Positions 9,596 through 21,853 of a stretch of 64,000 bases of DNA are shown here, one piece after another. Below the pieces are notes generated by a model. The model saw only the letters and a program-made list of their open reading frames with translations, made no database searches and had not been told where the DNA came from. Made by a program: the position numbers and the translations under genes. Location of the stretch: the NCBI GenBank assembly GCA_013400115.1, contig VXBP01002290.1, positions 186,001-250,000 of the forward strand, in the 5' to 3' direction. Position 1 is the stretch's first letter, and every line of letters begins with the position of its first letter. Source of the DNA: Rhinopomastus cyanomelas (Eukaryota; Chordata; Aves; Bucerotiformes; Rhinopomastidae).

Positions 9596-12500
9596 CTGCA
9601 GATGGTAAAAGACAAACACATATATGCCTCTATGTAGGTGTCTATTTTTCATGGAAGTAAACAGCTCTGATATTTTCTGAGTACTTGTAGCTCTCGGATA
9701 TAATGTTATTTTTAGAATAAAAATTACTCCTTAACCAAGGACATTTTACATACAATTTCCTTGCATTACTAAGAACACGGAGGTCCAATTCCTTCCAACA
9801 TTTGTGCCTATGAACTTAGCAGTTTGGGCTGAGGGAAGCGACCTAGAACATAGCTGAGAGGTTTTGCCTTGCCAGTGACTTCAGTTGCCTGTGCTAGTTA
9901 ACAAAAGACTTGGCAACATCTGAAAATACCAAGAGCAAAACTACTAGTCACGTCATAAGTTCCACATACTGAAATGTATTGACAACACTAATGAGGACCT
10001 CTGCAAAATTACTCACTTGCTTTATATGAAGGAATGATGAAAAATGGAATTGCCAGAGCAAGTCCTATAATGAATATCAGCAAGATCAGCCCAAGAAAAA
10101 TGAGCAAAAATGGAGAATGGCTTCTCTCTTCTGTCAAAAAGAAAAGAAAAAAGGATGTTTATGCAGTGAAATGTTCCATATTCTAGTATTTTCTCTAAAT
10201 TAAAATCAGGACTTGGCCTTTCTTTCAGCTTTTGGATTAACTGTGGTTAACAAAACTACTCAGGAGAGCCCTAAGTGTGCACACTGCCCCAGCAGAAGGA
10301 AGGGAGCTTGCTGGTGCCAGTAAACTCACTTTCAAAGGAGCAGAGGGGAAAAACACTAGACTCTTCCCAAAGTGGAGCAAGGTAGGCCCCGGTCTGTTGT
10401 AGAAGTAGCTCTTTTACATTTGTCCTTCATCGTCACTTCTGCTGTCTGGTCTGCATGGAATTCTATCTTTTTTGTATTACTTTTAAAACCTCAAAAATTT
10501 TAAAAAATTATTATAGAGGAACTAAGTTTATAGCTAAAGAAACTTGCATTGTTACTGCATTCTGTTTGTCAGCAGTGGTGACCTGTTTCCCATGCACATA
10601 CCTGCTAATGTAAAGTTGAAACCTGTACTGTATTTTGAAATATTGGGAAAGCTATTTTGAGCTTTGCATTTATAGGTTCCAAAGTCACTAGAAGAATTGA
10701 TAAAAACAGAAATCACTGCTGCTTCCTTCCTTTGCATCTTCACTGGAGAAGAGATGGCCTGTGTTCCTTTGAAGAATGTGTATGTGATAGGAAGAGAGCC
10801 TTTTGAGAGACAGGACAGGGTCACATTCTGGCCTTTCTTTGCTTGAGGCATGGGTGAGCTCAGCATTGGTTTGGAAACTTGCTCTGTAAAACAAGAAAAC
10901 TGAAAAGACTGCATCACCAGCGGAAGCAGTACCATTGACAAATGAGATGAGCAGCAAGGATGGAGGGTTCAGTGAGCTGGATCGGATTAGTGCTGCTGAC
11001 TCCTAAGGTAATAAATAGCTGTTTGCAGTAAAGTTGACTTCCACAACTGAGACAAGCACACTCTGCAGTCAAAACAGGACCTGCCACAAACACACCCCTG
11101 GCTCCTGCTGTTGCTGGTGCATTGCATCAGGCATGGCAACGCACTCCTAAAACAAAATGTGCTGAGCAAGAATACAGCAAGACATACCTACGAGGGTGAA
11201 GTTGAGGCTTTTGCTGTATTTTAGGCCATTGGTGATGTTTTTCTCAGCTGTGCATTGGTATTCACCCAGGTCACTGGCAGAGTTGATAGTCAAGTTAAAC
11301 AAACCAGGGGTCAGGTCTGACCTAACTAAAGTGGATACCTTCTGATTGCTTTTGAGCAATGTGTACATGACAGGTGGAGAGCTGGAGTTTGAGTGGCAGG
11401 AGAGGATCACGTTCTGCTTCATCATGACATCTAAAGTTCCCTGAAGAGGTGTGAGCTTGGGCTTGGACAGCATCTCTGGAAAGAAGAAATTTGTGAGTTT
11501 ACTGCGTTTATCACCCAAGAAAATATTTATTTCCCCTGAATATGTTCAGGACCTGGCTAGCTTTCTGTGCCAATAGAGGGTTATATTCTTTACATCTCCA
11601 GTGGAGTGCAGCTTCATGTTTTTCCAAATCAGTGTGCAGCTTTGAGCACTCAATGAAAAATGCTTGTCTTCACACAGCATCACAGATATTTCATAGAATC
11701 ATTAGGGATTGGAAGGGACCTCAAAAGATCATCTAGTACAATCCCCCTGACACAGCAGGATCACCTAGACCAAGTCACACAGGAACATATCCAGGCAGGT
11801 CTTAAACATCTCCAATGATGGAGACTCCACAACCACCCTGGGCAGCCTGTTCCAGCTCCGTCACTCTCACTGTGAAGAAGTTCCTTCTCATATTGATGTG
11901 GAACCTCCTATGTTCCAGCTTACAACCATTGCCCCATGTCCTATCACTAGATGACACTGAGAAGAGCCTGGCTCCATCCTCCTGACACCCACCCTTCAAA
12001 TATTTATAGACATTAATGAGATCACTCCTCAGTCTCCTCCAAGCTAAAGAGACCCAGCTCCCTCCACCTCTCCTCATAAGGGACGTGCTCCATTTCCTTC
12101 ATCATCCTCATTGCCCTATGCTGGACTCCCTCCAGCAGCTCCACATCCCTCTCGATCTGAGGGGCCCACAACTGAACACAATATTCCAGATGTGGTCTCA
12201 TCAGTGCAGAGTAGAGGGGGAGAAGAATCTCTCTTGATCTGCTAACCACCCCCCTTCTGATCCACCCCAGGATGCTGTTGGTCCTCTTGGCCGCAAGAGC
12301 ACAGTGCTGGCTCATGGTCATCCTGCTGTCCACCAGGACCCCCAGGTCCCCTTCTCCTACACTGCTCTCTAGATAAGCCAACAAAAATACAGCAGCAGTG
12401 AAAATAAATCACAAATACAAATATCATGGGATGTTAACTGTAGGGGAAAAGAACCTTCTGTGCTAGTAAGAGGTAGCATGTGGACCCAACAGTATTTTGT

Positions 12501-13093
12501 TTGTGGCTCTAAGTAAACAGGCAGAATGAACCTCATGTAAGCAGATTGAACTTCTGAATAGTAGCAGCAGAAGCCTTTACAGTCTATCAAATTACTTTGC
12601 TTTTATGATATTACACAAATAAATTTGTAATAAAAACTTAGAATATGTTTTCATAGAAGATGGTAATCAGAACTAAGATAAATTATGGCACTTCAAAAGA
12701 GGAGAAGTATGTTTTAACAGCTTAAAGCAATTTTGACTGTACTTCCAGGTCAGCAAAGATACAGTTAACTGTGTATAGAAACTTGTAAACTGCCTCACTG
12801 CACAGACAGGGTGGAAGATTTAATTTTACATTAAGAGTTTGGACATTTCTAAATCCCTCCCCCATTTTTTTGTTGTTGATATCAGCACATACTGCAAAAT
12901 AGCATAAAAAAAGATAGAACCTACCTTTGCCATTTACAGTAGTTTTCTTAATCTGCTGAGTTATATGAACTAAGAAAAGAAAAGAAAAAGCTTTCAGAGA
13001 AGAAACCCGGTGGTTCTTGTTCCAAAAGATTTGTAATAAGAAGTACATCCTTGGCTTACAGTAGGAAAAGAGTAGAATTGTTAGAAACAGCAT
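7965..13093 (-). CDS. MILR1: MILR1 (Allergin-1)-like inhibitory Ig receptor, 8 exons, 314 aa
   Basis: This is a type I membrane receptor; the mammalian orthologue inhibits IgE-driven mast-cell activation by recruiting SH2 phosphatases. Exons in transcript order are 13060-13093, 12925-12969, 11188-11475, 10602-10883, 10017-10130, 9518-9595, 8353-8412 and 7965-8008, all GT-AG, totalling 945 nt; every internal junction is phase 1. Order of parts: signal peptide, Ig1 (27-122), Ig2 (123-216), membrane segment (exon 217-254), tail with tyrosines 277, 288 and 307. Ig2 contains SLPITYTFF, which closely matches SLPINYTFF in human MILR1, and the terminal exon resembles the human C-terminus around YVYSELNF. 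Position between POLG2 and PECAM1, with opposite orientation to both, matches human synteny. The tail exons are the least certain part. Confidence 0.88.
8637..8775 (-). mobile_element. CR1 3' fragment in MILR1 intron 7
   Basis: It begins with ATCATAGAATCACTCAGTTTGG and continues with the diverged CR1 block that normally reads as a reverse-oriented TCCAACCATTAACTGA region. It lies in the intron between MILR1 exons 7 and 6. Confidence 0.7.
10017..10130 (-). other. MILR1: MILR1 transmembrane exon 5
   Basis: A 114-nt phase 1-1 exon encodes a run of about 25 uncharged hydrophobic residues (core LLIFLGLILLIFIIGLALAI) between a short ERSHS stalk and a SYKAKK membrane-proximal basic start of the tail. 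There is no charged residue in the membrane segment, so no obvious pairing with an ITAM adaptor; this fits an autonomous inhibitory receptor. It is too short and split to stand out as an open frame. Confidence 0.9.
10602..11475 (-). other. MILR1: MILR1 Ig-domain exons 3 and 4
   Basis: Two phase 1-1 exons each encode one C2-type Ig domain. Ig1 (11188-11475, 96 aa) has the disulphide pair in VILSCHS and GEYQCTA. Ig2 (10602-10883, 94 aa) has it in VTLSCLS and GTYKCKA. Both end in a similar phenylalanine-rich G strand (LNFTLV, FNFTLA) and begin with SKP followed by a hydrophobic strand, exactly as the PECAM1 Ig exons do. Several N-glycosylation sequons (for example NSS, NLT, NIT, NFT) are present. 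The similarity to PECAM1 Ig5 is visible by eye. Confidence 0.92.
11693..12375 (-). mobile_element. CR1 LINE, about 680 bp, 3' end of ORF2 plus tail, in MILR1 intron 2
   Basis: On the minus strand the element encodes the typical C-terminal part of CR1 ORF2 (GDLGVLVDSRM, LYSALMRPHLEYCVQLWAP, RMMKEMEH, FFTVRV) and then the CR1 3' end at about 11693. Frameshifts and stops break the frame, so it is an inactive, 5'-truncated copy. It accounts for the longer open frames between 11800 and 12430. Confidence 0.93.
12925..13093 (-). other. MILR1: MILR1 signal-peptide exons 1 and 2
   Basis: Exon 1 (13060-13093) is 34 nt: ATG plus a hydrophobic core, MLFLTILLFSY, ending in phase 1 at a GTAAGC donor, with a purine at -3 of the ATG. 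Exon 2 (12925-12969) is 45 nt, preceded by a strong pyrimidine tract, and ends in phase 1 at GTAGGT. Together they give a signal peptide and short linker before Ig1. The next Ig exon continues in frame (GK-E-MLSKPKL). PECAM1 begins with an exon of the same length and phase. Confidence 0.82.
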
Positions 13094-15357
13094 TATCTTG
13101 GTGCTGAGTGTTTCAACGGCTTCAGTTACTCTAACACGATATTTGAGGAGTGGCTTTAGAGGTTGAGGAAGTCCTCAGTCTGGAAAGTGCTGATCTTTCA
13201 TGATGTTTGTATAAAGACTTTTGTTTTGTCATACTTTGCCTCGATTTAGCCTGTGACAGACAAAGCACTGGGCAGAAGAAATGCTGTGGAGTGAGGAGAA
13301 GCAGGTTGGGATACAGCTAAATGTTAGGCACAGTTGTACTGAGGTGTTGCTGACATATATTCAGCAGCTTTTCCATGGGAGATGTTTGTGGCAGAACCGT
13401 GCTGCCACGTAGTGTATAAGACCCTGTACACATTTTCCAGTACTGTTCTAGCAGGGAATGGTATCGCTGATTGATACCAGTCACACATTTGCTAAAGATA
13501 ATTCAAGTCATCAATATGCCTGAGATTAATGGAGCACATGCTACTCGTTAGGTTTTTTAAGAAACAAAACATAAAAAGTATGAAATCTGCAGAATTTTTA
13601 TCATCCTAATAAATAGTCAACTTAGTAGGGAAGTATTTTTGGTCAAACTTCAAATGCCAAGCTGTACTAGAAGACACAAATCTTATTGTGGACTTGAGTT
13701 TAGCACCACTACAGAAACAAATTCAGTGACTGCTTTCATCGTGTAATCAGTTACACAAAGCTGCTTCATAATTAGAGTTGCAGCAAGTAGATGGTCTTTA
13801 TTTGTCATCCTCTGGGCAGAGCAGGTGTCACATTTGTGACATGTGGGCAGTGCCTTATGGAGAACAGTAGTCACCCTTGTATCAGTACTTAATTGCCTCT
13901 GTTGTGATCTTTGCCTTATTTCTTTGTAGCCGGGTTCTGAAGGTGACAAGACAAGGCCCTAAAGCTCTGTCCTCTTCTCTGATGTAAAAACCCCCTCTCA
14001 GAGTCTGGGCTTTTTCAGCTAGGAAGGTTTCTTCACAGAATTTTGCATGCAACTTCCTTCCCCTTGTTTGGGCTATTGTATTTGCTTAATTTCTTTAAGG
14101 ACAGACTTCACCCTCGTCTTGCAAATGCTTCGTACACGGAAACGCTGACAACTCATCACAAGGTTGGAGTATTTTTTTTCCAGCTGGCAGAAGTGTCTGA
14201 AAACGCAGCTGGGAAGGGGAGAACAACAGAACGGGGCCGTTTGGGCATTTTCTTGTTGTAAGACCCTGTTTGTTGTGGTAAAACCACCTTAAAAAGTCCT
14301 TAAAGCTGCAGGGTGGCTCTCCCTCCTACTCACAGGCAGGAAGGGGCTGAGGGCAGGCTGTGGAGAGCAAATGATGCCACTAACTCACCCACTGCTTCCT
14401 CTGTGTTCTGTAAACCCACTGAGAGACTGGCTGATGATGGTCACCTTTGCTTTACTTTGTAATTTGGTTGTGGGTAGCGGCAAATAGGTATTGTGAGCTC
14501 TGAATTTGCCTGTTCCTTTCAAAAAAGAGAATTTTAGTTGTCAGCAGGGCCTCTTGAACAGCAAATGGCCTGTGTGCAGAGTGCTCACTAGGTTCCTTCA
14601 ACACACAACCTGAGTATCTGGGGAAGGTGCTGATTCAGAGTGCTGGTGTCTAGTGCACAGAGCTCTCCCATAGCTGGCTGGGAGGTGAGCAGAGCTGTCA
14701 CACAACTGTTTGTGTCTTGTCTGGTTTGGACTCCACCAAGCAGCTACAGGATTAAGACCCTGTAGTTCAGTACATTTGTGTTCTCAGCGTTTGCTGGGGG
14801 TTTCTCTGTTTTGTTTTCCTTGAAATTTGAGTTTAAGATCTGAAATGGAGGGAATATGTTTTCTTTGACAGGTCCTATCCAAATTGTACATGTGGGACTA
14901 CAGGGAAGAGTTGCATTTCGTTTACCATCCGGTAGTTTGGCCTAGCTGTTCTGTCTTCTTAAATACCTTGTTACTTTTCAGCTTTTATAACAGCTTTGCA
15001 GAGCTTTGATAGAGACGCTTGTTGTGTAAAAAATTGAATAATTGTGATAGCTGCAGGTTACTGATGAAGTTTGTGTACGAACCAGACTGCAATGGCTAGA
15101 TCACCACTAGGAGAGTACTAATATTATACGGCCTGGAAAAGGAGGCTTCAGAGGAAATTCATAGTCTAAATGACAAAGTTAGATTGATATAAAGAAGCTT
15201 TGAGAAAAATGTATTTGACTTCTTGGTCCTAAAGGGCAAGGAAGAGCTGGAGGTACAGTTTTGTTAGAGCATAATCAGGGGACAATTAAGGCAATATTCT
15301 TTCCACCTGCGCTGAAAATGTCTCAAGTTTAAGGGAATGAGCTTCATTTCATCTTTC

Positions 15358-15405
15358 TGAGACACTTTGTGACTGTCTTCTTGAGACACTTTGTGACTGT
15401 CTTCA
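15358..15405. repeat. 24-bp tandem duplication
   Basis: The unit TGAGACACTTTGTGACTGTC followed by TTCT is repeated head to tail once at exactly 24-bp spacing, with one difference at the end of the second copy. Near identity indicates a recent local duplication. Confidence 0.9.
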
Positions 15406-17440
15406 CCCTTCTTCAGCAAAGACAACTGCATCCATACTGTCCCCATGGCACCCACGTGGTCATCCTGTCCCCGTGAAACTGAGACAAAAGGCAAAACTAG
15501 CCCTTGGCATTCCCCTCCTGTGAGGCTTTGAATACTGACCTTCGCTTTAATACTAACTAGCTTGTTAGTCTCTCGAAGAGTGTCCTGAATAGTAGTGAAC
15601 AAAGTTCACTTCCATGTTGTTTTTCTGTTGGTTGGCTGTTGGCTTTGAACTAACACAAAGTTGATCAGTTCAGCTTGTAGCGTTTTATAGCATCAGTAGG
15701 GTATTGTGCAAGCTTGGACTCTTACTAGACTTACACGTTTCCTGCCTGGAATGAGTGTGGTTGTACGTGTAGGAAGATCTGAATATATTTAACAAAAATA
15801 ATTAACAGGAGTCATCCAGCCAAAACAAGTAAGTTAGGAAGTCTGAAAGAGAGATGGAGATCATTTGATGCTGTGACAATATGCTGCCCCGAGCAAGCAG
15901 GTGGAAGAGAATAAAAGCAAAACTGAGCTTTCATTCACAAGGTTAGTTCTCTGACTTGAAAGTTAAAATAGTCTGAGATAGCGTTCTGTAGTAAGGCTGT
16001 GAAGACTTCACACTCCGTCTGTCCTGCCGCAGGCTTCCAGGGAAATTTGCATGTTTCAGCAGAATTCTTAAAGTTATTTCCAGTCCCCTTTTCTCATCCT
16101 GAGAACTCCTCCATTCTGGAAGAGCATCTGCTACAGTAGGTGTCTGCAGAAGGTTTGCGAGAAATCACCATGTACTGACAGTTATGTCTGGTGATGAATT
16201 AAATTAAGCACTTCTGTTTTGTCTGCAGAAAGTCTTACTGATACAGCTAGATCATCACTGAATATCATATTTTTTTACACTCCTACTCCAAATGGTGGCA
16301 AGTCTGCTGCTTGTTTGAACTACCTGCTTTTTGATTGTGAGAAGGGTTTTTTTCTTTTAATTTCTTGTGTTGATCCTCAGGTTCTGAATGACAATTGGAA
16401 TGTGGTGATGGTTTGCAGTGATTGCAAGGAACATGCCAGCAGGTGAAAGGAACATCTGAATAACCAATGTGCTGAACCTAGAAGCTCTTAAATCCTCCAA
16501 AGTTGAAATATTTTATAATTGTATGTCCGCTCCCCCTCCTCTCCTAAAAATGGAAAAAGACAGAAAAAATTTGACATCAAAAACAGGGTTGCTGATGCAT
16601 TTCTTGTGGGATAAACTCTGACGTCCCTGTGAAAAGTGTTCCAGACACGTGTGTTTAGGAGTTGCTATAAAAATACTATAGCAAAAACACGATAGTTGCA
16701 TTTAGGGTTCTCTCTTAAGCTGCCTTCTTTACAAACTCATATGTGTAATTTCAATTTTTTTCTGCTTCCTAACCTCTGATATATATGATTTTTTTTTCTA
16801 AAGTATGTAACATGCTGAACAAAAAAAGTATTAATAAGTCACCTGACAGGACCGGGGCTGGTTTTCAGCCTGTTTCAGACTTCTATTTTTGTCCTCTGGG
16901 GAATGTCTATCCCTCTGCATCCTAGCCAGTAGTTACGTGAGAAGCAGCAGTAGCTGTGTGTGATTACCTGCTGCTGATCAGGAAGCAGAGTAAGTCTTCC
17001 TCTTGATTTGTGTAAAGTCTGCAGATAAGCTTTCTGTCAACTTGGATCGGCTTGTTGAGAGACTACCAACTCGGTTTACTTAGGAAACTGATGTGGAGTA
17101 ACACTTGAAGGACCATAAATAATACAAAACCAATAAGAACATACAGAGAAGTAAAAAAGTATTTCCAGAATTAATTCTCTTTCCAGCCAGAAGGTTCTGA
17201 CCTTTTCCCTGATGCTGGCCGTAGTCTGCGATGAGTATTATTGCAGAGCTCAAGGCTGTTTATCTGCTGCATCCAGAAATGCTGGATGTGAAGCAAAACA
17301 AGTAGAAACTCTGGCATGCTGCCAGGTGAACACAGTGTGAGAAGTGACCCAGTCTAGGATGCCTGTTTCTAAAAAAAGGAATTTGTTAAGCCAGTAGAAG
17401 ATGACAGATAAGAAAGCCCATGAGGGGTAGACTCAGTCCC

Positions 17441-17493
17441 TTCTGCACACTAGTGGAACAGAGAAAGTTCTGCACACTACTGGAACATAAACC
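17441..17493. repeat. 27-bp imperfect tandem duplication
   Basis: TTCTGCACACTAGTGGAACA recurs 27 bp later as TTCTGCACACTACTGGAACA, with a short AT-rich remainder in each unit. It is a simple two-copy local duplication in non-coding DNA. Confidence 0.85.
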
Positions 17494-20400
17494 AATAGAT
17501 AGATTTCACACCTCCGAAGGAATGCATTTCTCTCCCTTTGTCTGCATCAGTTGCGAAGATCCGTGGAGGTGCAAGCTGTGTGAAACACAAGGCAGGGCTT
17601 CACAATCCTGGTGTTCTTTTCCACGTTGTGCTGTATCAGTAAAGCAGCATAAAGCTTTCAAATAGTAATAATTAGCTCCTGTTGTTTTCAAAAGAAAAAA
17701 AGCTGTTTGGAAGCCTCAGGGATATTCTTTTATTACTAGTTTTCTGTTTCGTTCAGTTCTTTTCCAGACTTAGCTTGTATTGCCATTTCGAGGAGCTTTA
17801 GTAATTGTAGGTTTAATTGTGGAAGAGTAGAACCACGGTGTGCTTTGTTGTCATGGCCATCTCCCAGTAGATGGTGCCATTGTGAAGTGGAATTTATGTT
17901 GAGAGGCATCAGCTTTCAGCGGCCTAGAGCTTCTGTAAATTATAGCCTTCTGGGAGAAAGTGCTCATTTCTTCTTTGTCAATATTCAAATCCAGGGATAA
18001 AATGAATCTTTGATTCTTCTCCAGGGAGGTATAAAGAGACACTTTCAAAATAAAGACAAATTATGCAAACATCTCGCATTCAGGAGGAAACAATATACCC
18101 CACAAATATTTGTAGAACAAAGGCAGTTCATTCCAAATTCCTCAGGGATCTGTCGAGTTTGTTACAATGCTCTTATCCATGAGTGTAATGAAACAGAAAG
18201 TGATAGCTAAGCAAAATAGTTCACAGCTGTAAGGTACCAAAATTATTAAACAATTATGTGCATCAGGGATTTGGGGAATCAGAAATCAGAGCTGCTTTTC
18301 TATTCTTGATTTAGTTACTGGAAAGCTTGTGTTGACTTCAGTTTAGATGGACAGAGACCGCTGAGTTTTTACAAGTTTTTAAATAAAGTTAGGGAAACCA
18401 CAGACATTTGTAGATGCATCTCTATACCAATTAACTGGTTTTAAAATCTGTGAAATTATAGAAGACATTGTGTAGCCTCCATTGTCAGGGACAAGAACTT
18501 ATGACCTCAGAATGTTAAATGTTAAAGAGACTTCATCCTTTGTGAAGAAAGGGCAACTCCCATAAGGAACTGTGCATTTGAGACCAGGAGACAAAGTTTA
18601 GGGGCCCCAGAAGTTTTGCTGTGCTCTGTGAGGAAGAAGGATTTCAGTCCTAAAGACTGGCCCTGCGATGTGCTCTCTGCTGTCCTGCCAGCCAGCTGGA
18701 GAATAAGTGAAAACAAACAGCTGAAATGTGGTGTGAACTGGCTTCCTTTCCTGATGGAGTGGTCTGGCTGAAAACAGTGTGTCTGCAGAGGGAGAAATTT
18801 GAAAATCTTATTCAGCATTTTGCCCTTAGGAAAACAGGCTTTGCCTCTGATTTTAGGCAAAGCCCTGTTCAAATGGCAGAGCCGATGTGTTTTAGGAAAT
18901 GCCATCTGTAAGCAAGTAGGGGAACCCAGTTGCCAGAAAGAAGGTTTGTGAATTCCCAGGCAACACCAAGCTTTAAGTGCCTGGTTAGTTGGGTTAAATG
19001 CACTGAATCTTACAGGTTTCAAAGGACGTTGTGTCAGATTATAAGGGCTGTTCTGTCTGGTTCAGAAGGTGTGTTGTGTTTTTGAGGTCAATCCCACTTT
19101 TCCCACCACTATAGGGAGTTAATAGACTTCTGTACGTGATGTGTATCAGGACAACTTTGTCTGATCTTACGTATTTCAGAAAAACGTTATCTTGAGTTAT
19201 TGGAACAAGATGACTGTGGGTGTAGTTCTGGCACAGGTTTAAAGTTTAAATCTAAGTTTAAAATCTTTAAGTCAATCCGATCTGCAGTCTTTGTGTTTGA
19301 AAAGCTTTCCTCCCAAGTGTCATGATATTTTGGCTTAAATTCCTGCAGCTGAATTTACTCCTTGGATTTTGGTCAATACCATCTAGATTTGCCTCTCCAG
19401 AGCAATGCTGAGGTCTTGTCAAGAATGTGACAGTCTCATAGGCATGTGAGATCTTCGAGAACATCCTTCATTTGGGGCTGCCATCTCACAACAGCCTCAG
19501 GTTTTAGCACCATTAACCCTGATCTACTGCATCCTTAAAGCTGGTCCTTCCGCATCTGCCTGAAAATGGCCTGGTTCTGAACCTGACCACACTGATTACT
19601 CTGAAGGGAACTGGCCCATGCTCACTTTCTCCTTCCCTCAACTGTGCCTTGAAGGCCTGTGTCTCCACGGTGGGAAAGACTGGTGTGGTTTTGCTGAGCT
19701 TTTTATGTCCTTGCTGAATTATTTTATGGAGAAAGAGGGAAGGGGAAAATCTCCTTCCTTCCTTCCTTCCTTCTTTCCTATTTTTTGTTATCAGTAGCAA
19801 AACTAGATCTACCTTTGTTCTCCACCTGCCATGTGTCCTCCTCCTCTTTTCCTTTACCTCACGCTGGAGACCATTGCTGGCCAGCAGCCAAACCATCAGT
19901 CCTTTGTTGGTGGTGTATTTCAAATAGCCTGGACTAAGTAGAACAAATGCTATTGCTAGTTAGCCAGCTTGGTTCTTAGTCATTAACTAGTGGACTCTTG
20001 TGCCATTCTACATCACCTCCCTGCAAAACAGCCAGAGAAGTGCTTGTTCATGTTACCAGTACATCATCAAACAGGTGAGGGTTTCCCTCCCGTTTCCGTT
20101 TGAAGAATACTGTGCTTGTGTGTCACTTAAGCACCTACAGCTTGAAACTGTTCTTTTGGGGGGAAAAATACAGTTTTTCATTGACTCCAAGAGACAGGGT
20201 GAATCTTTTTGGGAAAAATTAAATGGATGCTGAAGTCTTCCGCTTGTGTGTTGTCGGAGTATTTAGGGTTAAAAGTACATCCACGAAAATATGGTAGTAG
20301 CAGAGTAAGAACAGTAGGACACATGAGAGCAGAACAGTGTCTTTGAGGTCCACTTACTTCCCTTGCTGTGCCTATCTGTCTCATCCCTTCCCCAGCTGAA

Positions 20401-21392
20401 TATCAAGAAACTAGTAGTGACAGATAGTCTTCTTCAGAACAATTCCACCTAAATCAGAGCTGATGGCTACTGATTCACTTGTGTTTAGGCTTTCCGTAGG
20501 CTTTTTGCTTTCTTTAGGCTTCCATCCATAATCATAGCCAACCCCTCCATTTTGTTAAAGGCTGTTGAGTCATTCAAGTGTTCTGAGTTTTATATCAGTT
20601 CCTAACTGTATCTCTGGCAGATGTTCATACTGGCAGAAATCGAAGGCAAAATGCTGGGGTAGTATTTGCTTAATTTCTCCTTTTGGTGTTTTGGATGTAG
20701 AACTAGTTAATGCCTGATTTGTCATACTGTCAGGCTACTTAAACCATTGCAAAATATGAAACACTGCAGAACAGGTCAGCAGATCTCTCAGGGGTGCCTG
20801 AGTTCAGTGTCAGGCTACTGGCAGATTTAACTCTTGCTCCAGTGAACTCTGTTTCAGATTGTCCCACTGCAACTTCCTATTTCTGGTGAGAAATGGAAAT
20901 TCAGTTGTTTTGTTTTGGGGAGTAAACTTTATGATTGTGTATGCTCTGCTGCGTGCTAGCTACATAAAATCAAATCTCGTCCTGTTCCATGCTTGTAGTA
21001 TCTGATGGTAGCATGAGAGGTCTAGTCCACCTGTAAATATTCTAAACACAACAGCAGCTCTAGTGTCTGAGATAACTTCATCTTATTGAGGCACCTTACA
21101 GTAAAGCTGTTCTTTGCCACAGCAAAGGTGAGATCTAGAAGTGGAGGTAAAGGGGAAGAATGAGTAATTATGTTCATCCTGTCAGGAAGAAGGGAAATAT
21201 TTGCTCAAGAATCTGCTGAGGTCAAATAACAAAGGCAGTTTGTGTTCTCTAAATGGTTAATTGCGTCTTAAAAATGCACGTATTGACAGGAACCGCAGGA
21301 TAAGTGTCATTGGAACTTCTTGTTTTTTTAATACACCTTAAGAAATTAAACAAAGCAAATGCATTTGGTGGCGCCCTCAGGAAAAGTCTAGT

Positions 21393-21431
21393 CACTTCCT
21401 GAACAGTAATCTGCCTGTGAGCAGCAGATAG
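21393..21431 (+). promoter_or_regulatory. PECAM1: Candidate PECAM1 upstream ETS and GATA sites
   Basis: CACTTCCTG at 21393-21401, the complement of the canonical ETS site CAGGAAGTG, is followed by AGATAG (a WGATAR site) at 21426-21431. Both lie about 230-270 bp before the PECAM1 start codon. ETS plus GATA pairing is typical of endothelial and haematopoietic enhancers, and the human PECAM1 promoter is known to use GATA-2 and lacks a TATA box. Such short motifs occur often by chance and the transcription start here is unknown. Confidence 0.35.
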
Positions 21432-21662
21432 ATTCTCATTGTTTGCCATTTCCAGGTTCCAGTAATGGGAACGATTACTTGATCTAGCCAGTTTCTGTGG
21501 GAGATCTGGGAAAACTTACAGATTTTAATGGCAAAATTGTATTTATTTCCATAAAACAACAACAAAAAGGCCCCCATAACCTCTTTTGGTACCTGGAGGC
21601 ATCACCTCTGATGATGAACATTGTTTTCTTTTGGAATTAAGTGTCTCTTCTTCAGGAACGAG

Positions 21663-21853
21663 ATGTATCTTGCTCTTCTGGTGATTTTCTTGCAGTGTAA
21701 GTTTGCTAACTAAGTATCTGGGTGGCTACATGTGTTTTGGGGTCGTTGGGGCTTTTTACTCTTTCCCATTACTGTCTCTCAGTCTATAGGCTTTGAAAAT
21801 AACAAGTCTCTCTCATTTTTTTCCAGGTTCAGAAGTTTACGCACAGGAGAGAT
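21663..21853 (+). other. PECAM1: PECAM1 signal-peptide exons 1 and 2
   Basis: Exon 1 is 34 nt (MYLALLVIFLQ plus one base, donor GTAAGT). Exon 2 (21827-21853) is 27 nt (CSEVYAQER plus one base, donor GTAGGT) after a strong pyrimidine tract. Both end in phase 1 and lead into Ig1 at 23670 (FFTFNTVEIKV). The short 27-nt exon matches the small second exon of mammalian PECAM1. Signal cleavage probably falls near YAQ. Confidence 0.88.

Larger units (their letters stand above)
13094..21662. other. 8.6-kb intergenic interval between divergent MILR1 and PECAM1
   Basis: No exon with splice-site and homology support was found on either strand. Contents are unique-looking AT-rich DNA, a 24-bp tandem duplication (15358-15405), a 27-bp one (17441-17493), a short CCTT run (19753-19778) and, near the right end, ETS- and GATA-type sites. 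The interval should hold the promoters of both receptor genes. The longest open frame (minus strand, 18522-19022) has no recognisable motif. Notably, no clear CR1 copy was seen in these 8.6 kb. Confidence 0.6.

Noticed and set aside
9665..9700. Minus-strand SYKYSENI as an extra MILR1 tyrosine exon
   Set aside because: There is no acceptor with a pyrimidine tract and no GT donor in the right phase; the flanking exons already join in frame.
12022..12384. Apparent 120-aa gene on the minus strand (DLGVLVDSRM and LEYCVQLWAP motifs)
   Set aside because: It is the C-terminal end of CR1 ORF2 in a truncated, broken copy, not a host gene.
18522..19022. 166-aa minus-strand frame between MILR1 and PECAM1
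   Set aside because: No recognisable motif, no matching splice partners, low-information composition. It may be chance; conservation in another bird would be needed to revive it.
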